A stretch of 64,000 nt of DNA from Leifsonia sp. Root1293 (GTDB lineage Bacteria > Actinomycetota > Actinomycetes > Actinomycetales > Microbacteriaceae), in contig NZ_LMEH01000001.1 of the NCBI RefSeq assembly GCF_001425325.1, forward strand, positions 293,897-357,896, in the 5' to 3' direction. The notes below the pieces were generated by a model. The model did not search any database, was not told where the DNA came from, and saw nothing but the letters and a program-made list of their open reading frames with translations. Positions 1 through 8,327 of the stretch are shown in pieces. Made by a program: the position numbers and the translations under genes. The stretch's first letter is position 1. Each line of letters begins with the position of its first letter.

Positions 1-469
1 GAAGCAGGTCTCGGACGGCCAGGTGCGCAACATCAAGGGCAACGCCTACCTCGAGGACCTCAAGAGCGAGGACACGCTGGCCGCCATCTGCTGGTCAGGG
101 GACATCACGGTCATCAACGCCGAAGCCGGAGACAAGTGGGAGTTCGCCATCCCGACGGATGGCGGGACGCTCTGGAACGACAACTTCCTGATCCCCATCG
201 GCTCACCGCGCAAGGCCAACGCCGAGAAGCTCATCAACTACTACTACGAGCCCGAGGTCGCCGCCGAGGTCGCCGCGTGGGTGAACTACATCACGCCCGT
301 CGTCGGCGCGAAGGAGGCTGCAGCGGCCATCGACCCCGAGCTGGCCGACAACCAGCTCATCTTCCCCGACGACACGACACTGTCGAAGGCCTCCGTGTTC
401 CGCACTCTCACCGGTGCCGAGGAGCAGAAGTACCAGGCCGAGTTCCAGGCCATCCTGCTGGGCGCCTGA
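1..469 (+). CDS. Polyamine-type ABC transporter substrate-binding protein, C-terminal part
   Basis: The window opens inside this gene; about 155 C-terminal residues remain, read in the frame beginning at base 2 and ending in TGA at 467-469. The visible part has the closing-lobe pattern of PotD/PotF-type periplasmic binding proteins: a run like LAAICWSGD followed by a conserved stretch in which the ligand-facing region is WNDNFLIPIGSPRKANAEKL, then a helix-rich tail. In a Gram-positive actinobacterium it would be a membrane-anchored lipoprotein that hands putrescine or spermidine to the permease encoded just downstream. The gap to the ATPase gene is only 2 bases, so the four genes form one operon. 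The N-terminus, signal peptide and lipobox are outside the window. Substrate is inferred from family resemblance and the gabT neighbour, not shown. Confidence 0.85.
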   Translation, partial: KQVSDGQVRNIKGNAYLEDLKSEDTLAAICWSGDITVINAEAGDKWEFAIPTDGGTLWNDNFLIPIGSPRKANAEKLINYYYEPEVAAEVAAWVNYITPVVGAKEAAAAIDPELADNQLIFPDDTTLSKASVFRTLTGAEEQKYQAEFQAILLGA

Positions 470-471
470 GC

Positions 472-1668
472 ATGGCGGCATCGCAGTTCGCCGACAGCGG
501 CGCCGACCTCACGCTGGTCGGAATCCAGAAGCGGTTCCCGGGCTTCACGGCCATCGAGGACCTCAACCTCGAGATCCCAGCCGGGTCGTTCTTCGCCCTG
601 CTCGGACCGAGCGGATGCGGCAAGACCACGACGCTCCGGCTCGTGGCGGGCCTCGAGGAACCGACGGCCGGCCGCATCCTCATCGGCGGCAAGGACGTCA
701 CATCGACCAAGCCGCACCAGCGACCGGTGAACACGGTGTTCCAGAGCTACGCGCTGTTCCCGCACATGACCATCCTGGAGAACGTCGCCTTCGGGTTGCG
801 CCGTCGTAAGGTGTCCGACCCCGTCAGCCGCGCGCACGAGGCCCTCCGCCTCGTCGAGCTCGACCACCTCGCCGCCCGCAAGCCGCAGCAGCTCTCCGGC
901 GGTCAGCAGCAGCGGGTGGCGCTCGCCCGCGCCATCGTCAACCGGCCGGCACTGCTCCTGCTCGACGAGCCCCTCGGCGCGCTCGACCTGAAGCTGCGCC
1001 GCCAGATGCAACTCGAGTTGAAGACCATCCAGGAGGAGGTCGGCCTGACCTTCCTGCACGTCACGCACGACCAGGAGGAGGCCATGACCATGGCCGACAC
1101 CGTCGCCGTGATGAACAAGGGCCAGATCGAGCAGATGGGAGCTCCCGAGGCCCTCTACGAACTGCCGCACACAGCGTTCGTGGCCAACTTCCTCGGTCAG
1201 TCCAACCTCTTCACCGGCAACGTCGTCGAGTCCACCTCGAGCGTCGTCGCTGTGGATGTCGCCGGCATCCGCGTCGCCGTCCCCGTCGCTCGCGCCCAGC
1301 GTCACACCGGCGCCGTCACGGTGGGTGTGCGCCCCGAGAAGCTGTCCATCCACCGTGATGCCCCCGCAGCGGATTCCGGCACGAACATCCTCGGCCCCGG
1401 CCGGGTCATCGATGTGTCGTTCTCGGGGGTGAGCACGCAGTACCTCGTCGCCATCCCCGGTGCCGGAACGATCGTGGTCTTCTCGCAGAACCGCGAGTTC
1501 GGCCCGATCTCGCACGTCGGCGATGACGTCTGGATCAGCTGGAACGTCGAGCACTCCTTCGGGCTGGCCGATGTGCCCGACGAGGTGCAGCGCTTCGCCG
1601 GTGACACCGACACCAAGTCCATCGCGGCGCAGCGTCGCGAGGCGCTCATCGCCGAGCTCGAGGACTAG
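472..1668 (+). CDS. potA: Polyamine-type ABC transporter ATP-binding protein (PotA-like)
   Basis: Cytoplasmic ATPase of the importer, 398 residues, the usual length for PotA-type subunits with a C-terminal TOBE regulatory domain. Walker A is GPSGCGKT at residues 45-52; the ABC signature LSGGQQQR and Walker B LLLLDEPLGALD follow, then the switch histidine in VTHDQEEAM. The last 120 or so residues, starting near GVRPEKL, match the TOBE_2 domain. I start it at ATG 472, two bases after the upstream stop; an open frame extends farther upstream but only inside the binding-protein gene. Nine bases separate it from the first permease. Related subunits energise Fe3+, thiamine or glycine-betaine importers, so polyamine specificity rests on the permease and binding-protein context. 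Confidence 0.93.
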   Translation: MAASQFADSGADLTLVGIQKRFPGFTAIEDLNLEIPAGSFFALLGPSGCGKTTTLRLVAGLEEPTAGRILIGGKDVTSTKPHQRPVNTVFQSYALFPHMTILENVAFGLRRRKVSDPVSRAHEALRLVELDHLAARKPQQLSGGQQQRVALARAIVNRPALLLLDEPLGALDLKLRRQMQLELKTIQEEVGLTFLHVTHDQEEAMTMADTVAVMNKGQIEQMGAPEALYELPHTAFVANFLGQSNLFTGNVVESTSSVVAVDVAGIRVAVPVARAQRHTGAVTVGVRPEKLSIHRDAPAADSGTNILGPGRVIDVSFSGVSTQYLVAIPGAGTIVVFSQNREFGPISHVGDDVWISWNVEHSFGLADVPDEVQRFAGDTDTKSIAAQRREALIAELED

Positions 1669-1677
1669 GGAGCGACC

Positions 1678-2592
1678 GTGGCCTTCGCCGCATTCTCCAG
1701 CACGTCCGTCGCCGCAGAGCCGGCGCCGCGCAAGAAGAGTCGCATCGCGCTGTTCCTGCTGCTCCCCGGCATCCTGTACCTGGTGCTGTTCTTCCTGACA
1801 CCTCTCGTGTCGCTCGTGCTCACCTCACTGCAGGCGCCCCGGGAGTTCGGCGACATCGGCCAGTACGACTACGCCTTCAACTGGCAGAACTACGTGCAGG
1901 TGGTCGAGGCCTACTGGCCTCACATCCTGCGCTCGTTCGGCTACGCCCTCGCGGCCACGGTCTTCGCGCTGGCGTTCAGCTATCCGCTGGCCTACTTCAT
2001 CGGCGTCAAGGCCAGGCGCTGGCCGCTGCTGCAGAGCCTGATGCTCGTGCTGGTCATCGCACCGTTCTTCATCAGCTTCCTGCTGCGCACGCTGGCCTGG
2101 AAGCAGCTCCTCTCCGATGAGTCCTTCGTGATCACCAGCCTGAAGGCCCTGTCGCTGATGGCTCCGGACGCCCATTTCACCGGCACGCCGGCCGCGGTCA
2201 TCTTCGGTCTGACGTACAACTTCATCCCGTTCATGACGCTGCCGCTGTTCACGACCCTCGAGCGGCTCGACACCCGCTACCTCGAGGCGGGCAGCGACCT
2301 CTACGCCAGCCCGTTCCAGGTCTTCCGCAAGGTGACCATCCCGCTCTCGATGCCGGGCATCGTGGCGGGCACGCTGCTGACCTTCATCCCGGCGGCCGGC
2401 GACTACGTGAACGCCAGCCGTGACTTCCTCGGAGGGGCCGACACGCAGATGATCGGCAACGTCATCGAGGCCAACTTCCTGGTGCTGCAGAACTATCCGG
2501 CTGCTGCGGCACTCTCGATCATCCTGATGACCGTCATCCTCGTGATGGTCGGCGTCTACGTGAAGCGAAGCGGAACGGAGGAACTCCTGTGA
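1678..2592 (+). CDS. potB: Polyamine-type ABC transporter permease (PotB-like)
   Basis: Integral membrane permease, 304 residues, GTG start at 1678. After a short cytoplasmic head (FSSTSVAAEPAPRKKS) there are about six hydrophobic segments. The EAA loop that docks on the ATPase is visible near the C-terminal third as EAGSDLYASPFQVFRKVTIP, followed by the expected hydrophobic helix. Length and order (ATPase, permease 1, permease 2) match potABC-type operons. Its TGA overlaps the GTG of the next permease by four bases, implying translational coupling. Confidence 0.9.
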   Translation: MAFAAFSSTSVAAEPAPRKKSRIALFLLLPGILYLVLFFLTPLVSLVLTSLQAPREFGDIGQYDYAFNWQNYVQVVEAYWPHILRSFGYALAATVFALAFSYPLAYFIGVKARRWPLLQSLMLVLVIAPFFISFLLRTLAWKQLLSDESFVITSLKALSLMAPDAHFTGTPAAVIFGLTYNFIPFMTLPLFTTLERLDTRYLEAGSDLYASPFQVFRKVTIPLSMPGIVAGTLLTFIPAAGDYVNASRDFLGGADTQMIGNVIEANFLVLQNYPAAAALSIILMTVILVMVGVYVKRSGTEELL

Positions 2593-3488
2593 GCGGTGAG
2601 GGACAGGCGGGCACCGTCGTCGCGGGCCTCTTCGAGACCGAGAACGCCGAGACGGCCTCGCGCGCGCCGTTGCCGCGGGCGCGGCGATTCTCGCCGAGCA
2701 GCTGGATCCTGCCCGTCTATGCGATCCTGGCGTTCATCTTCCTGCTGATCCCGATCGCGTACACGTTCATCTTCAGCTTCAACGACTCCCTCAAGTCGAA
2801 CATCTCCTGGCGGGGCTTCACCTTCGACAAGTGGCTGAACGTCTGCGCCGTGCAGAACGGCGCGGTCTGCGAGGCCTTCGGAAACAGCATCGTGATCGGC
2901 GTCGTCGCCACGATCGTCGCGACGGTCCTCGGCACCATGATCGCCATCGCGATCGTGCGGTACAGGTTCCGCGCCCGGTCGGGGATCAGCCTGCTGCTGT
3001 TCCTCCCGATGGCGACCCCCGAGGTCGTGCTGGGTGCGGGTCTCGCTGCCCAGTTCCTCGCCTTCGGGGTCCCGAAGGACATGCTCACGATCATCCTGGC
3101 CCACACGATGTTCTGCATCAGCTTCGTCGTCGTGACGGTGAAGGCCCGCGTCGCGAGCCTGGATCCGGCGCTCGAGGAGGCCGGTCGCGACCTCTACGGC
3201 TCGCCGACCCAGGTGTTTCTGCGGGTCACGTTCCCGCTGCTGCTCCCCGGCATCATCGCGGCCGCCCTGCTCTCATTCGCGCTGAGCTTCGACGACTTCA
3301 TCATCACGAACTTCAACTCGGGCTCCGTGATGACCTTCCCGAAGTACATCTACATCTCGGCGTCACGCGGCATCCCGGCGGAGGCGAACGTCATCGCGTC
3401 GGCCGTGTTCCTGTTCGCGATAGCGCTCGTGCTCGTCGCCCAGATCTCGCAGGCCGCCAAGCGGAGGAAGCTCGCGAAGCAGGAGTAG
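2589..3488 (+). CDS. potC: Polyamine-type ABC transporter permease (PotC-like)
   Basis: Second permease, 299 residues, GTG start at 2589 overlapping the previous stop in GTGA. It has a cytoplasmic head of about 37 residues, then around six membrane segments and the EAA loop EEAGRDLYGSPTQVFLRVTF. It forms a heterodimeric channel with the preceding permease. It ends the operon: the next gene is on the other strand and the two stops are only 20 bases apart, with no clear terminator hairpin between them. Confidence 0.9.
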   Translation: MSGEGQAGTVVAGLFETENAETASRAPLPRARRFSPSSWILPVYAILAFIFLLIPIAYTFIFSFNDSLKSNISWRGFTFDKWLNVCAVQNGAVCEAFGNSIVIGVVATIVATVLGTMIAIAIVRYRFRARSGISLLLFLPMATPEVVLGAGLAAQFLAFGVPKDMLTIILAHTMFCISFVVVTVKARVASLDPALEEAGRDLYGSPTQVFLRVTFPLLLPGIIAAALLSFALSFDDFIITNFNSGSVMTFPKYIYISASRGIPAEANVIASAVFLFAIALVLVAQISQAAKRRKLAKQE

Positions 3489-3508
3489 AGGCAAGAGCGA
3501 TGGGTCGG

Positions 3509-4498
3509 CTAGACGGTCGCGCGGATGCGCCCGACCCGGCCGGCTCCGCCCGTCACCCAGAGGTCCAGCTCCTCGAGCACCGGTGCGACGGCGTCGGCGT
3601 CGAGCGCTCCCGCCTGCACCAGGAGCCGGAGTGCGACCGCGTGCACGACGCGGGTGTTCCCGTCGAGCACCTTGGCCGCGACAGTTGTCCCGTCTGGCGC
3701 CGTCATGACGATGCTGCCTTCGGCTCCGTACTTGGAGAAGACGCCGAGACGCTCGATCGTGATGGAGTCGCCGAGCCCGGGGCCGGCGATGACCCACGGA
3801 TGCTCCCGCACGGCCTCCGTCAGTGCTCCGGCCTCGCGGTAGATGGCGAACGGCGACGACGGCGTCGACGTCGTGACGCGCTGGATGCCGCGGGCGAGTG
3901 CCGTGAGCGAGATCGCGTGCACGGGAGCACCGCATCCGTCGATCCCGGTGGCTGCCGGTCGTTCGCCCGTGAAGCGCTCGACGATGTCGAGGATGCGCTT
4001 CTGCAGCGGATGCTCCATGTCGAGGTAGCCCTCGAGCGGCCAGCCGTTCGCCGCGCACGCCGCGAGCATGGCGGCGTGCTTGCCCGAGCAGTTCATGTAC
4101 AGCGGCGACTTCGCTCCGTTGGCGCGCACCACGGCGTCGCGTGCAGCGACGTCCTGCGGGTAGGCCTCAGGGCAGGCCAGAGCCGACTCGGGGACGCCGG
4201 CTCTGGCGAGCACGCCGCGCACGAGGTCGACGTGGCGAGCCGTGCCCGAATGGCTCGCCGTGGCGATGGCGGCGTCGGTTCCGCGCAGGGTGACCCCGCT
4301 CGACATGACGGCGACGGCCTGGAACGGCTTCAGTGCGGAGCGGGGGAACACCGGTGACGCGATGTCTCCGACAGTGCGAACGATGTCACCGGCGGGGGAG
4401 ATCACGACGGCTGAACCGGCGTGACGGGACTCGATGAATCCGCTGCGCTCGACCACGGCCACCTCGACCGAGTCCTCGACCTGGAATGTCTCCGTCAC
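3509..4498 (-). CDS. Asparaginase, Rhizobium-type (Asparaginase_II family)
   Basis: Predicted to hydrolyse L-asparagine to aspartate and ammonia. It belongs to the Rhizobium etli AnsA/ReAV-type family (PF06089), unrelated to E. coli AnsB. The catalytic elements known from that family are all visible: Ser-Lys pair S54/K57 in PRSALKP, a second serine S84 in ASHSG, and the zinc-site residues C137 and K140 in NCSGKHA plus C189 in DGCGAP. I chose GTG at 4498 (329 residues), two bases after the aminotransferase stop; the open frame continues upstream but only through that neighbour. No strong ribosome-binding site is seen, so it is probably translated by coupling with gabT. Product aspartate and the neighbouring transaminase suggest a shared nitrogen-scavenging role. 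Confidence 0.88.
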   Translation of the reverse strand: MTETFQVEDSVEVAVVERSGFIESRHAGSAVVISPAGDIVRTVGDIASPVFPRSALKPFQAVAVMSSGVTLRGTDAAIATASHSGTARHVDLVRGVLARAGVPESALACPEAYPQDVAARDAVVRANGAKSPLYMNCSGKHAAMLAACAANGWPLEGYLDMEHPLQKRILDIVERFTGERPAATGIDGCGAPVHAISLTALARGIQRVTTSTPSSPFAIYREAGALTEAVREHPWVIAGPGLGDSITIERLGVFSKYGAEGSIVMTAPDGTTVAAKVLDGNTRVVHAVALRLLVQAGALDADAVAPVLEELDLWVTGGAGRVGRIRATV

Positions 4499-4500
4499 GA

Positions 4501-5862
4501 TCAGGACAGCCGGGCGAGAGCGGCGTCGAGCACGGACAGGCCGTCGGCGATGAGCTCGTCGGTGACGGCCAGGCTGGGCAGGAAGCGGAGCACGTTGCCG
4601 TAGGTGCCCGCGCTCAGGAACAGCACGCCCTGCTGCGCCGCGTAGCTGGTGATCTCGCTGACGGCGGCCGCGTTCGGCTCCTTCGTCGTCTCCCCGGTGC
4701 CGGGTTGCACGAGTTCGATCGCGATCATGGCTCCGTGGCCCCTGATCTCGCCGATGATGTCGTAGGTCGACGCCAGCTTCTGCAGGCCGGCGACGAGGGT
4801 CTTCTCGATGCGCTCGCCCTCGGCGAGCAGACCGTTGTTCTCGATGGCCTCGAACACCGCGACAGCGGCGGCGCAGGCGACGGGGTTGCCGCCGAACGTG
4901 CCGCCGAGTCCGCCGGGCTGCGCCGCGTCCATGATCTCGGCGCGGCCGGTGACCGCGGCGAGCGGCAGGCCGCCGGCGATGCCCTTGGCCGTGAGCACCA
5001 GGTCGGGCTCGAGGCCGAAGTGCTCGCTCGCGTAGTAGCGCCCGGTCCTGGCCATCCCCGACTGGATCTCGTCGGCGATGAGGACGACGCCGTTGGCCGT
5101 GCACCACTCCTGCAGCGCGGGCAGATAGCCGTCGGCCGGAACCATGAATCCGCCCTCGCCCTGGATGGGCTCGACGACCAGGCAGGCCAGGTCCGATGCT
5201 CCGACGACCTTCTCGAGCCAGGAGGTGGTGCGGGCAGCGGCCTCGGACCCGCTGAGGCCGTCGTGATAGGGGTAGGAGCTCGGCGCGTGGTAGACGTCAC
5301 CGGCGAGCGGACCGAATCCGGTCGCATACGGCATGGCCTTGTAGTTCATCGCCATCGTCAGGTTGGTGCGGCCGTGGTACGCGTGATCGAGAACGGCGAC
5401 GGCGCGGCGTCCGGTGTACTTGCGGGCGATCTTGACGCCGTTCTCGACGGCTTCAGCGCCCGAGTTGACGAGCACGCTCTTCTTGGCCCAGTCGCCGGGA
5501 GTGTGCTCGGCGAGCAGCTCGGCCACGCGCACGTACTCCTCGTAGGGCGTGATCGTGAAGAGGGTGTGGATGACGTCCTGCAGCTGACCGGCGGCGGCGG
5601 CGACCACGCTCGCCTCGGTGTGGCCGACCGTCGTCACGCCGATGCCGGCGCCGAAGTCGATGAACCTGTTGCCGTCGACGTCCACGAGGATGGCGCCGTT
5701 GGCCTTCTCGATGTAGACGGGGAGGGTGGAGGAGACTCCGGATGAGACCACGGCCAGGCGTCGGGCGTGCAGTTCCCGGGACTTCGGGCCGGGAACGGCG
5801 GTGACGATGCTGCGCTCCTGCGGAACGGCGGTGGCCGGGGTGTCGAGAGAGGTGAAAGTCAT
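4501..5862 (-). CDS. gabT: 4-aminobutyrate aminotransferase (class III, PLP)
   Basis: Class III pyridoxal-phosphate aminotransferase, 453 residues, expected to convert GABA plus 2-oxoglutarate to succinate semialdehyde plus glutamate. The PLP lysine is K293 in VLTAKGIAGGLPL; the aspartate that contacts the PLP nitrogen is in LIADEIQSGMARTGR, and VNSGAEAVENGVK binds the cofactor phosphate. The N-terminal run GPKSRELHARR is typical of actinobacterial GabT. It is the first gene of a two-gene operon with the asparaginase and lies next to a polyamine importer; putrescine breakdown runs through GABA, so the context fits. A putrescine or other omega-aminotransferase is the main alternative. A TAAGCT hexamer lies nine bases before the ATG, so the transcript leader is very short. 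Confidence 0.9.
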   Translation of the reverse strand: MTFTSLDTPATAVPQERSIVTAVPGPKSRELHARRLAVVSSGVSSTLPVYIEKANGAILVDVDGNRFIDFGAGIGVTTVGHTEASVVAAAAGQLQDVIHTLFTITPYEEYVRVAELLAEHTPGDWAKKSVLVNSGAEAVENGVKIARKYTGRRAVAVLDHAYHGRTNLTMAMNYKAMPYATGFGPLAGDVYHAPSSYPYHDGLSGSEAAARTTSWLEKVVGASDLACLVVEPIQGEGGFMVPADGYLPALQEWCTANGVVLIADEIQSGMARTGRYYASEHFGLEPDLVLTAKGIAGGLPLAAVTGRAEIMDAAQPGGLGGTFGGNPVACAAAVAVFEAIENNGLLAEGERIEKTLVAGLQKLASTYDIIGEIRGHGAMIAIELVQPGTGETTKEPNAAAVSEITSYAAQQGVLFLSAGTYGNVLRFLPSLAVTDELIADGLSVLDAALARLS

Positions 5863-5925
5863 GGTGCGTCCAGCTTATCCTCGACGAGGAGACAGCCAGC
5901 AGGCACGTCGAACGGAGCTCACGCC

Positions 5926-6399
5926 ATGGATTTCGATCACCACTACGCCGTCACCGTCGACTGGCAGGGCGACCGGGGGACCGGAACGAGCGGCTACAGG
6001 GAGTACGGGCGCGAGCACCTCGTGGCTGCATCCGGCAAGCCGCCGATCGACGGGTCGGCCGACCCGGCCTTCCGCGGCGACCCGGCCCGCTGGAACCCCG
6101 AGGAGATGCTGCTCGCCGCGCTGGCCCAGTGCCACATGCTGTCCTACCTGCACGTCGCCGTCGCTCACGGCGTCGTCGTGACGGGCTACTCGGATGCCGC
6201 CGTCGGCTCGATGCGCCAGACGCACGACGGAGGCGGTCACTTCACGAGCGTCACGCTGCGGCCTCGGGTGGAGGTGGCCGACCCCGCGATGATCGAGCTC
6301 GCGGCGAGCCTGCATCGCGAGGCCTCGGAGAAGTGCTTCATCGCGGCGTCGGTCAACTTCCCCGTGGGTCACGAACCCGAGACGCGCGGCCGCAGCTGA
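5926..6399 (+). CDS. OsmC-family thiol peroxidase-like protein
   Basis: Small cytoplasmic OsmC/Ohr-fold protein of 157 residues, a family that reduces organic hydroperoxides with two redox cysteines. Both are present: C69 in LAALAQCHML and C137 in SEKCFIAASVNFPV, with the family signature NPEEMLLAAL just before the first. I start it at ATG 5926 because GGAG at 5914-5917 is well placed; a longer open frame upstream overlaps the gabT start and is unlikely to be translated. It stands alone, divergent from gabT. It most resembles the YhfA/OsmC branch rather than Ohr, whose substrate is less certain. Confidence 0.85.
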   Translation: MDFDHHYAVTVDWQGDRGTGTSGYREYGREHLVAASGKPPIDGSADPAFRGDPARWNPEEMLLAALAQCHMLSYLHVAVAHGVVVTGYSDAAVGSMRQTHDGGGHFTSVTLRPRVEVADPAMIELAASLHREASEKCFIAASVNFPVGHEPETRGRS

Positions 6400-6629
6400 G
6401 CCGAGTGCCGTGCCCGGGTGGCCTCGTGCGCCGCGTCGGCCTGGTCGGCCAGGGCCGCTGCCTCGTCCTGCATGGCCCAGCGGTGGATGGCGGCCGCCCA
6501 CCGACCGTCGCGCTCGAGAGGTTCCAGTTCGGCTGCATCGCGCAGCTGCTGGTGGCGCAGGCTCTCGTCGTCATTGCTGTGGTCGAGGATCCGCACGTCG
6601 CGGGTCGACCAGAGGATGAGGGGATTCAT
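6369..6629 (-). CDS. Small hypothetical protein
   Basis: An 86-residue open frame starting at ATG 6629 with a good GGAG about nine bases upstream. No signal peptide or membrane segment. The protein opens with MNPLILWSTRDVRILDH and continues as a charged, Ala/Asp/Glu/His-rich helical chain (AAIHRWAMQDEAAALADQAD). It overlaps the 3' end of the convergent OsmC gene by 31 bases. It is divergent from the CGNR regulator and shares its upstream region, so it could be a target of that regulator. I do not recognise the family; codon bias is compatible with a real gene but the evidence is modest. Confidence 0.45.
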   Translation of the reverse strand: MNPLILWSTRDVRILDHSNDDESLRHQQLRDAAELEPLERDGRWAAAIHRWAMQDEAAALADQADAAHEATRARHSAQLRPRVSGS

Positions 6630-6700
6630 GGTGGTGAGCTCCGTTGCGTCCGTCGGTCCGCGAGGGACCGAGTTGAATAACCGGCTATAGCGAATTGATA

Positions 6701-6737
6701 GTTACGACGGTACCGTAACCAGTATTCGATGTACAGT
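6701..6737 (+). promoter_or_regulatory. Promoter and candidate operator of the CGNR regulator
   Basis: The gap between the two divergent genes has an AT-rich patch unusual for this genome. GTTAC at 6701-6705 and GTAAC at 6715-6719 form an inverted repeat around GACGGTACC, itself containing the palindrome CGGTACCG in part. TACAGT at 6732-6737 is a -10 box lying six bases before ATG 6744, the layout of a leaderless transcript. The inverted repeat would sit around -43 to -25 relative to that start, suitable for repression or activation. Inference from sequence only. Confidence 0.5.
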
Positions 6738-6743
6738 GGTTAG

Positions 6744-7238
6744 ATGACGGATGGCGGGAATGTGCTGACAGCTGACGGTTCCGGCTCGGTCGGGCTCGAG
6801 GACCTGGTGGTCGATTTCCTCAACACCCTCGATGTCGAGGACGCGACCGATGAGCTGGCCACCGAGGACGGTCTCCAGTCGTGGGCGGCGGGCCGGGGAC
6901 TGCTCCCCGGCGAGCTCGCCGAGGTGCGCTCGCTGCGCGACGCACTCCGCGCCGTCGCGAGCGGTGAGGACGCTGAGCTCACCGGAGTGCCCGTGCGCAT
7001 CGGCGTCTCCGCCCGTTCAGTGGCCCTTACGCCCGAGACTGTGACCCAGGCCGTGCTGGCCAACGCGGCGGTGCTGGGCATCCAGGGAAAGCTCGGTCGG
7101 GTGAAGCTCTGCTCGGCGCATGACTGCGCCTGGGCCTTCTACGACCGCTCGCGCAACGGATCGCGCACGTGGTGCGAGATGGGAGTGTGCGGGAACCGGG
7201 CGAAGGCGCGCACCTTCCGGGCGCGCGCCTCTCGCTGA
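6744..7238 (+). CDS. CGNR zinc-finger (ABATE-type) transcriptional regulator
   Basis: A 164-residue DNA-binding protein of the ABATE/CGNR family, commonly annotated as stress-related regulators in Actinobacteria. The C-terminal zinc finger is complete: C123-x4-C128 in LCSAHDCAWAF and C144-x4-C149 in CEMGVCGNRAKARTF, with the diagnostic CGNR. The N-terminal 115 residues correspond to the ABATE (putative stress-sensing) domain, beginning DLVVDFLNT. A -10 box six bases upstream of the ATG suggests leaderless translation. It is divergent from the small gene at 6369-6629 and convergent with the secreted protein gene; its targets cannot be read from sequence. Confidence 0.88.
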   Translation: MTDGGNVLTADGSGSVGLEDLVVDFLNTLDVEDATDELATEDGLQSWAAGRGLLPGELAEVRSLRDALRAVASGEDAELTGVPVRIGVSARSVALTPETVTQAVLANAAVLGIQGKLGRVKLCSAHDCAWAFYDRSRNGSRTWCEMGVCGNRAKARTFRARASR

Positions 7239-7288
7239 TGACCGCGAACGTCGTTCGGGCCTCACCGAGCGGAGCGTGCGCGTGACAC

Positions 7289-8293
7289 TCAGCGGGCCTC
7301 GACATCCTCCACGTCGTCGAGCACCCAGCGCGGGGAAGCGCACGGCTGCCCGCCGACCAGGTTGGCGCAGGGGCCGAAGACAGTCGGATACGGCTCGGTG
7401 TCGGGAGCTCCGAACCACTTCGAGTACAGCAGCCAGAAGTTGAGGTTGCCGTGTGTGGAGCATCCGTCACCCTCGCCCTTCAGGTCGGCCAGTGCCGCCT
7501 TGTTGGGCTGGTACGGCGTGTAGTTGTAGAGGTTCGCCGTCGCCTGGTTGACGACCTTCACCACCGTCGACCCGCAGCCGGTGTCGGGGTTGAAGCCGAC
7601 GGGGACCTCTCCGATCCTGAAGGCGCGATCGGGATGCTGCGTGTACTGCCGGAACTGCCAGGCGGCGTTGTACACCTGGTTGAAGAAGCCGAAGTACTTC
7701 TGGTCGCAGTCCGCGGTGTCCGGGCATCCGTAGCCCGTCGCCCTGAGGTAGCCCGAGGCGTTCGGCCTGGTGACCAGCGACTGCTCCTTCTGCAGGAGCA
7801 CCAGCAGCACGCGCGGGCTGACACCGCAGGCTGCGGCGACCTTGGTGATGATGCGAGCTGCCGACTCGTCCTGGCCGGGAAGGTAGGCATCGCAGTGGCC
7901 GCGCTCGACGGCCGCCTGGAAGGTGGTGTCCTGGGTGAAGTCCAGAAGACACGGCGAGTCGTCGCGCGGCTTGCACGGGGCGGAGTCGAGGAAGTCCTGC
8001 ACCTGCTCCTCGGTCATGGCAGCGCTGTTGAAGAAGTTGTAGTCGCTGATGATGAGGCCGGGATCGAAGTCGTCGCCGTCGGTCTGCTCCGCACCGACCG
8101 CGGCCGCGTAGAACGGATGCGACTGCGCCATCGCGAGAGTCGATGCACCCAGGCTCGCAGCCGGCCCCGCGGCGGCGTATCCGCCGGCCACGGCTCCGGG
8201 AGCGGGGGAGCCGGCGATGACGATGCCCGCCAGGACGACGGCGGCCACGACGGCGCCGATGCGGTGCAGGAGGGAGCGGGGCGGGCTGGTCAC
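7289..8293 (-). CDS. Secreted lysozyme-superfamily-like protein (putative cell-wall hydrolase)
   Basis: A 334-residue exported protein with a GTG start. Residues 1-36 form a signal peptide (basic head SLLHR, hydrophobic core, Ala-x-Ala style end). The mature part has six or more cysteines and the block IISDYNFFNSAAMTEEQVQ, then VSPRVLLVLLQKEQSLV and GYGCPDT...YFGFFNQVYNAAWQFRQY. These blocks recur in many actinobacterial secreted proteins, often annotated hemagglutinin or hypothetical, whose fold resembles glucosaminidase/lytic transglycosylase domains; the glutamate in LQKEQSL is the likely catalytic acid. A TATGGT box lies six bases before the start although plsC is only 34 bases upstream. 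Peptidoglycan cleavage is inferred, not demonstrated. Confidence 0.7.
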   Translation of the reverse strand: MTSPPRSLLHRIGAVVAAVVLAGIVIAGSPAPGAVAGGYAAAGPAASLGASTLAMAQSHPFYAAAVGAEQTDGDDFDPGLIISDYNFFNSAAMTEEQVQDFLDSAPCKPRDDSPCLLDFTQDTTFQAAVERGHCDAYLPGQDESAARIITKVAAACGVSPRVLLVLLQKEQSLVTRPNASGYLRATGYGCPDTADCDQKYFGFFNQVYNAAWQFRQYTQHPDRAFRIGEVPVGFNPDTGCGSTVVKVVNQATANLYNYTPYQPNKAALADLKGEGDGCSTHGNLNFWLLYSKWFGAPDTEPYPTVFGPCANLVGGQPCASPRWVLDDVEDVEAR

Positions 8294-8327
8294 CGTTCGA
8301 CCATAACGGCGTCGGCTGACGGAAGAC

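Noticed and set aside
7245..7257. Hairpin CGAAC-GTC-GTTCG between convergent genes
   Set aside because: Only a 5-base stem without T-run; too weak to call a terminator.
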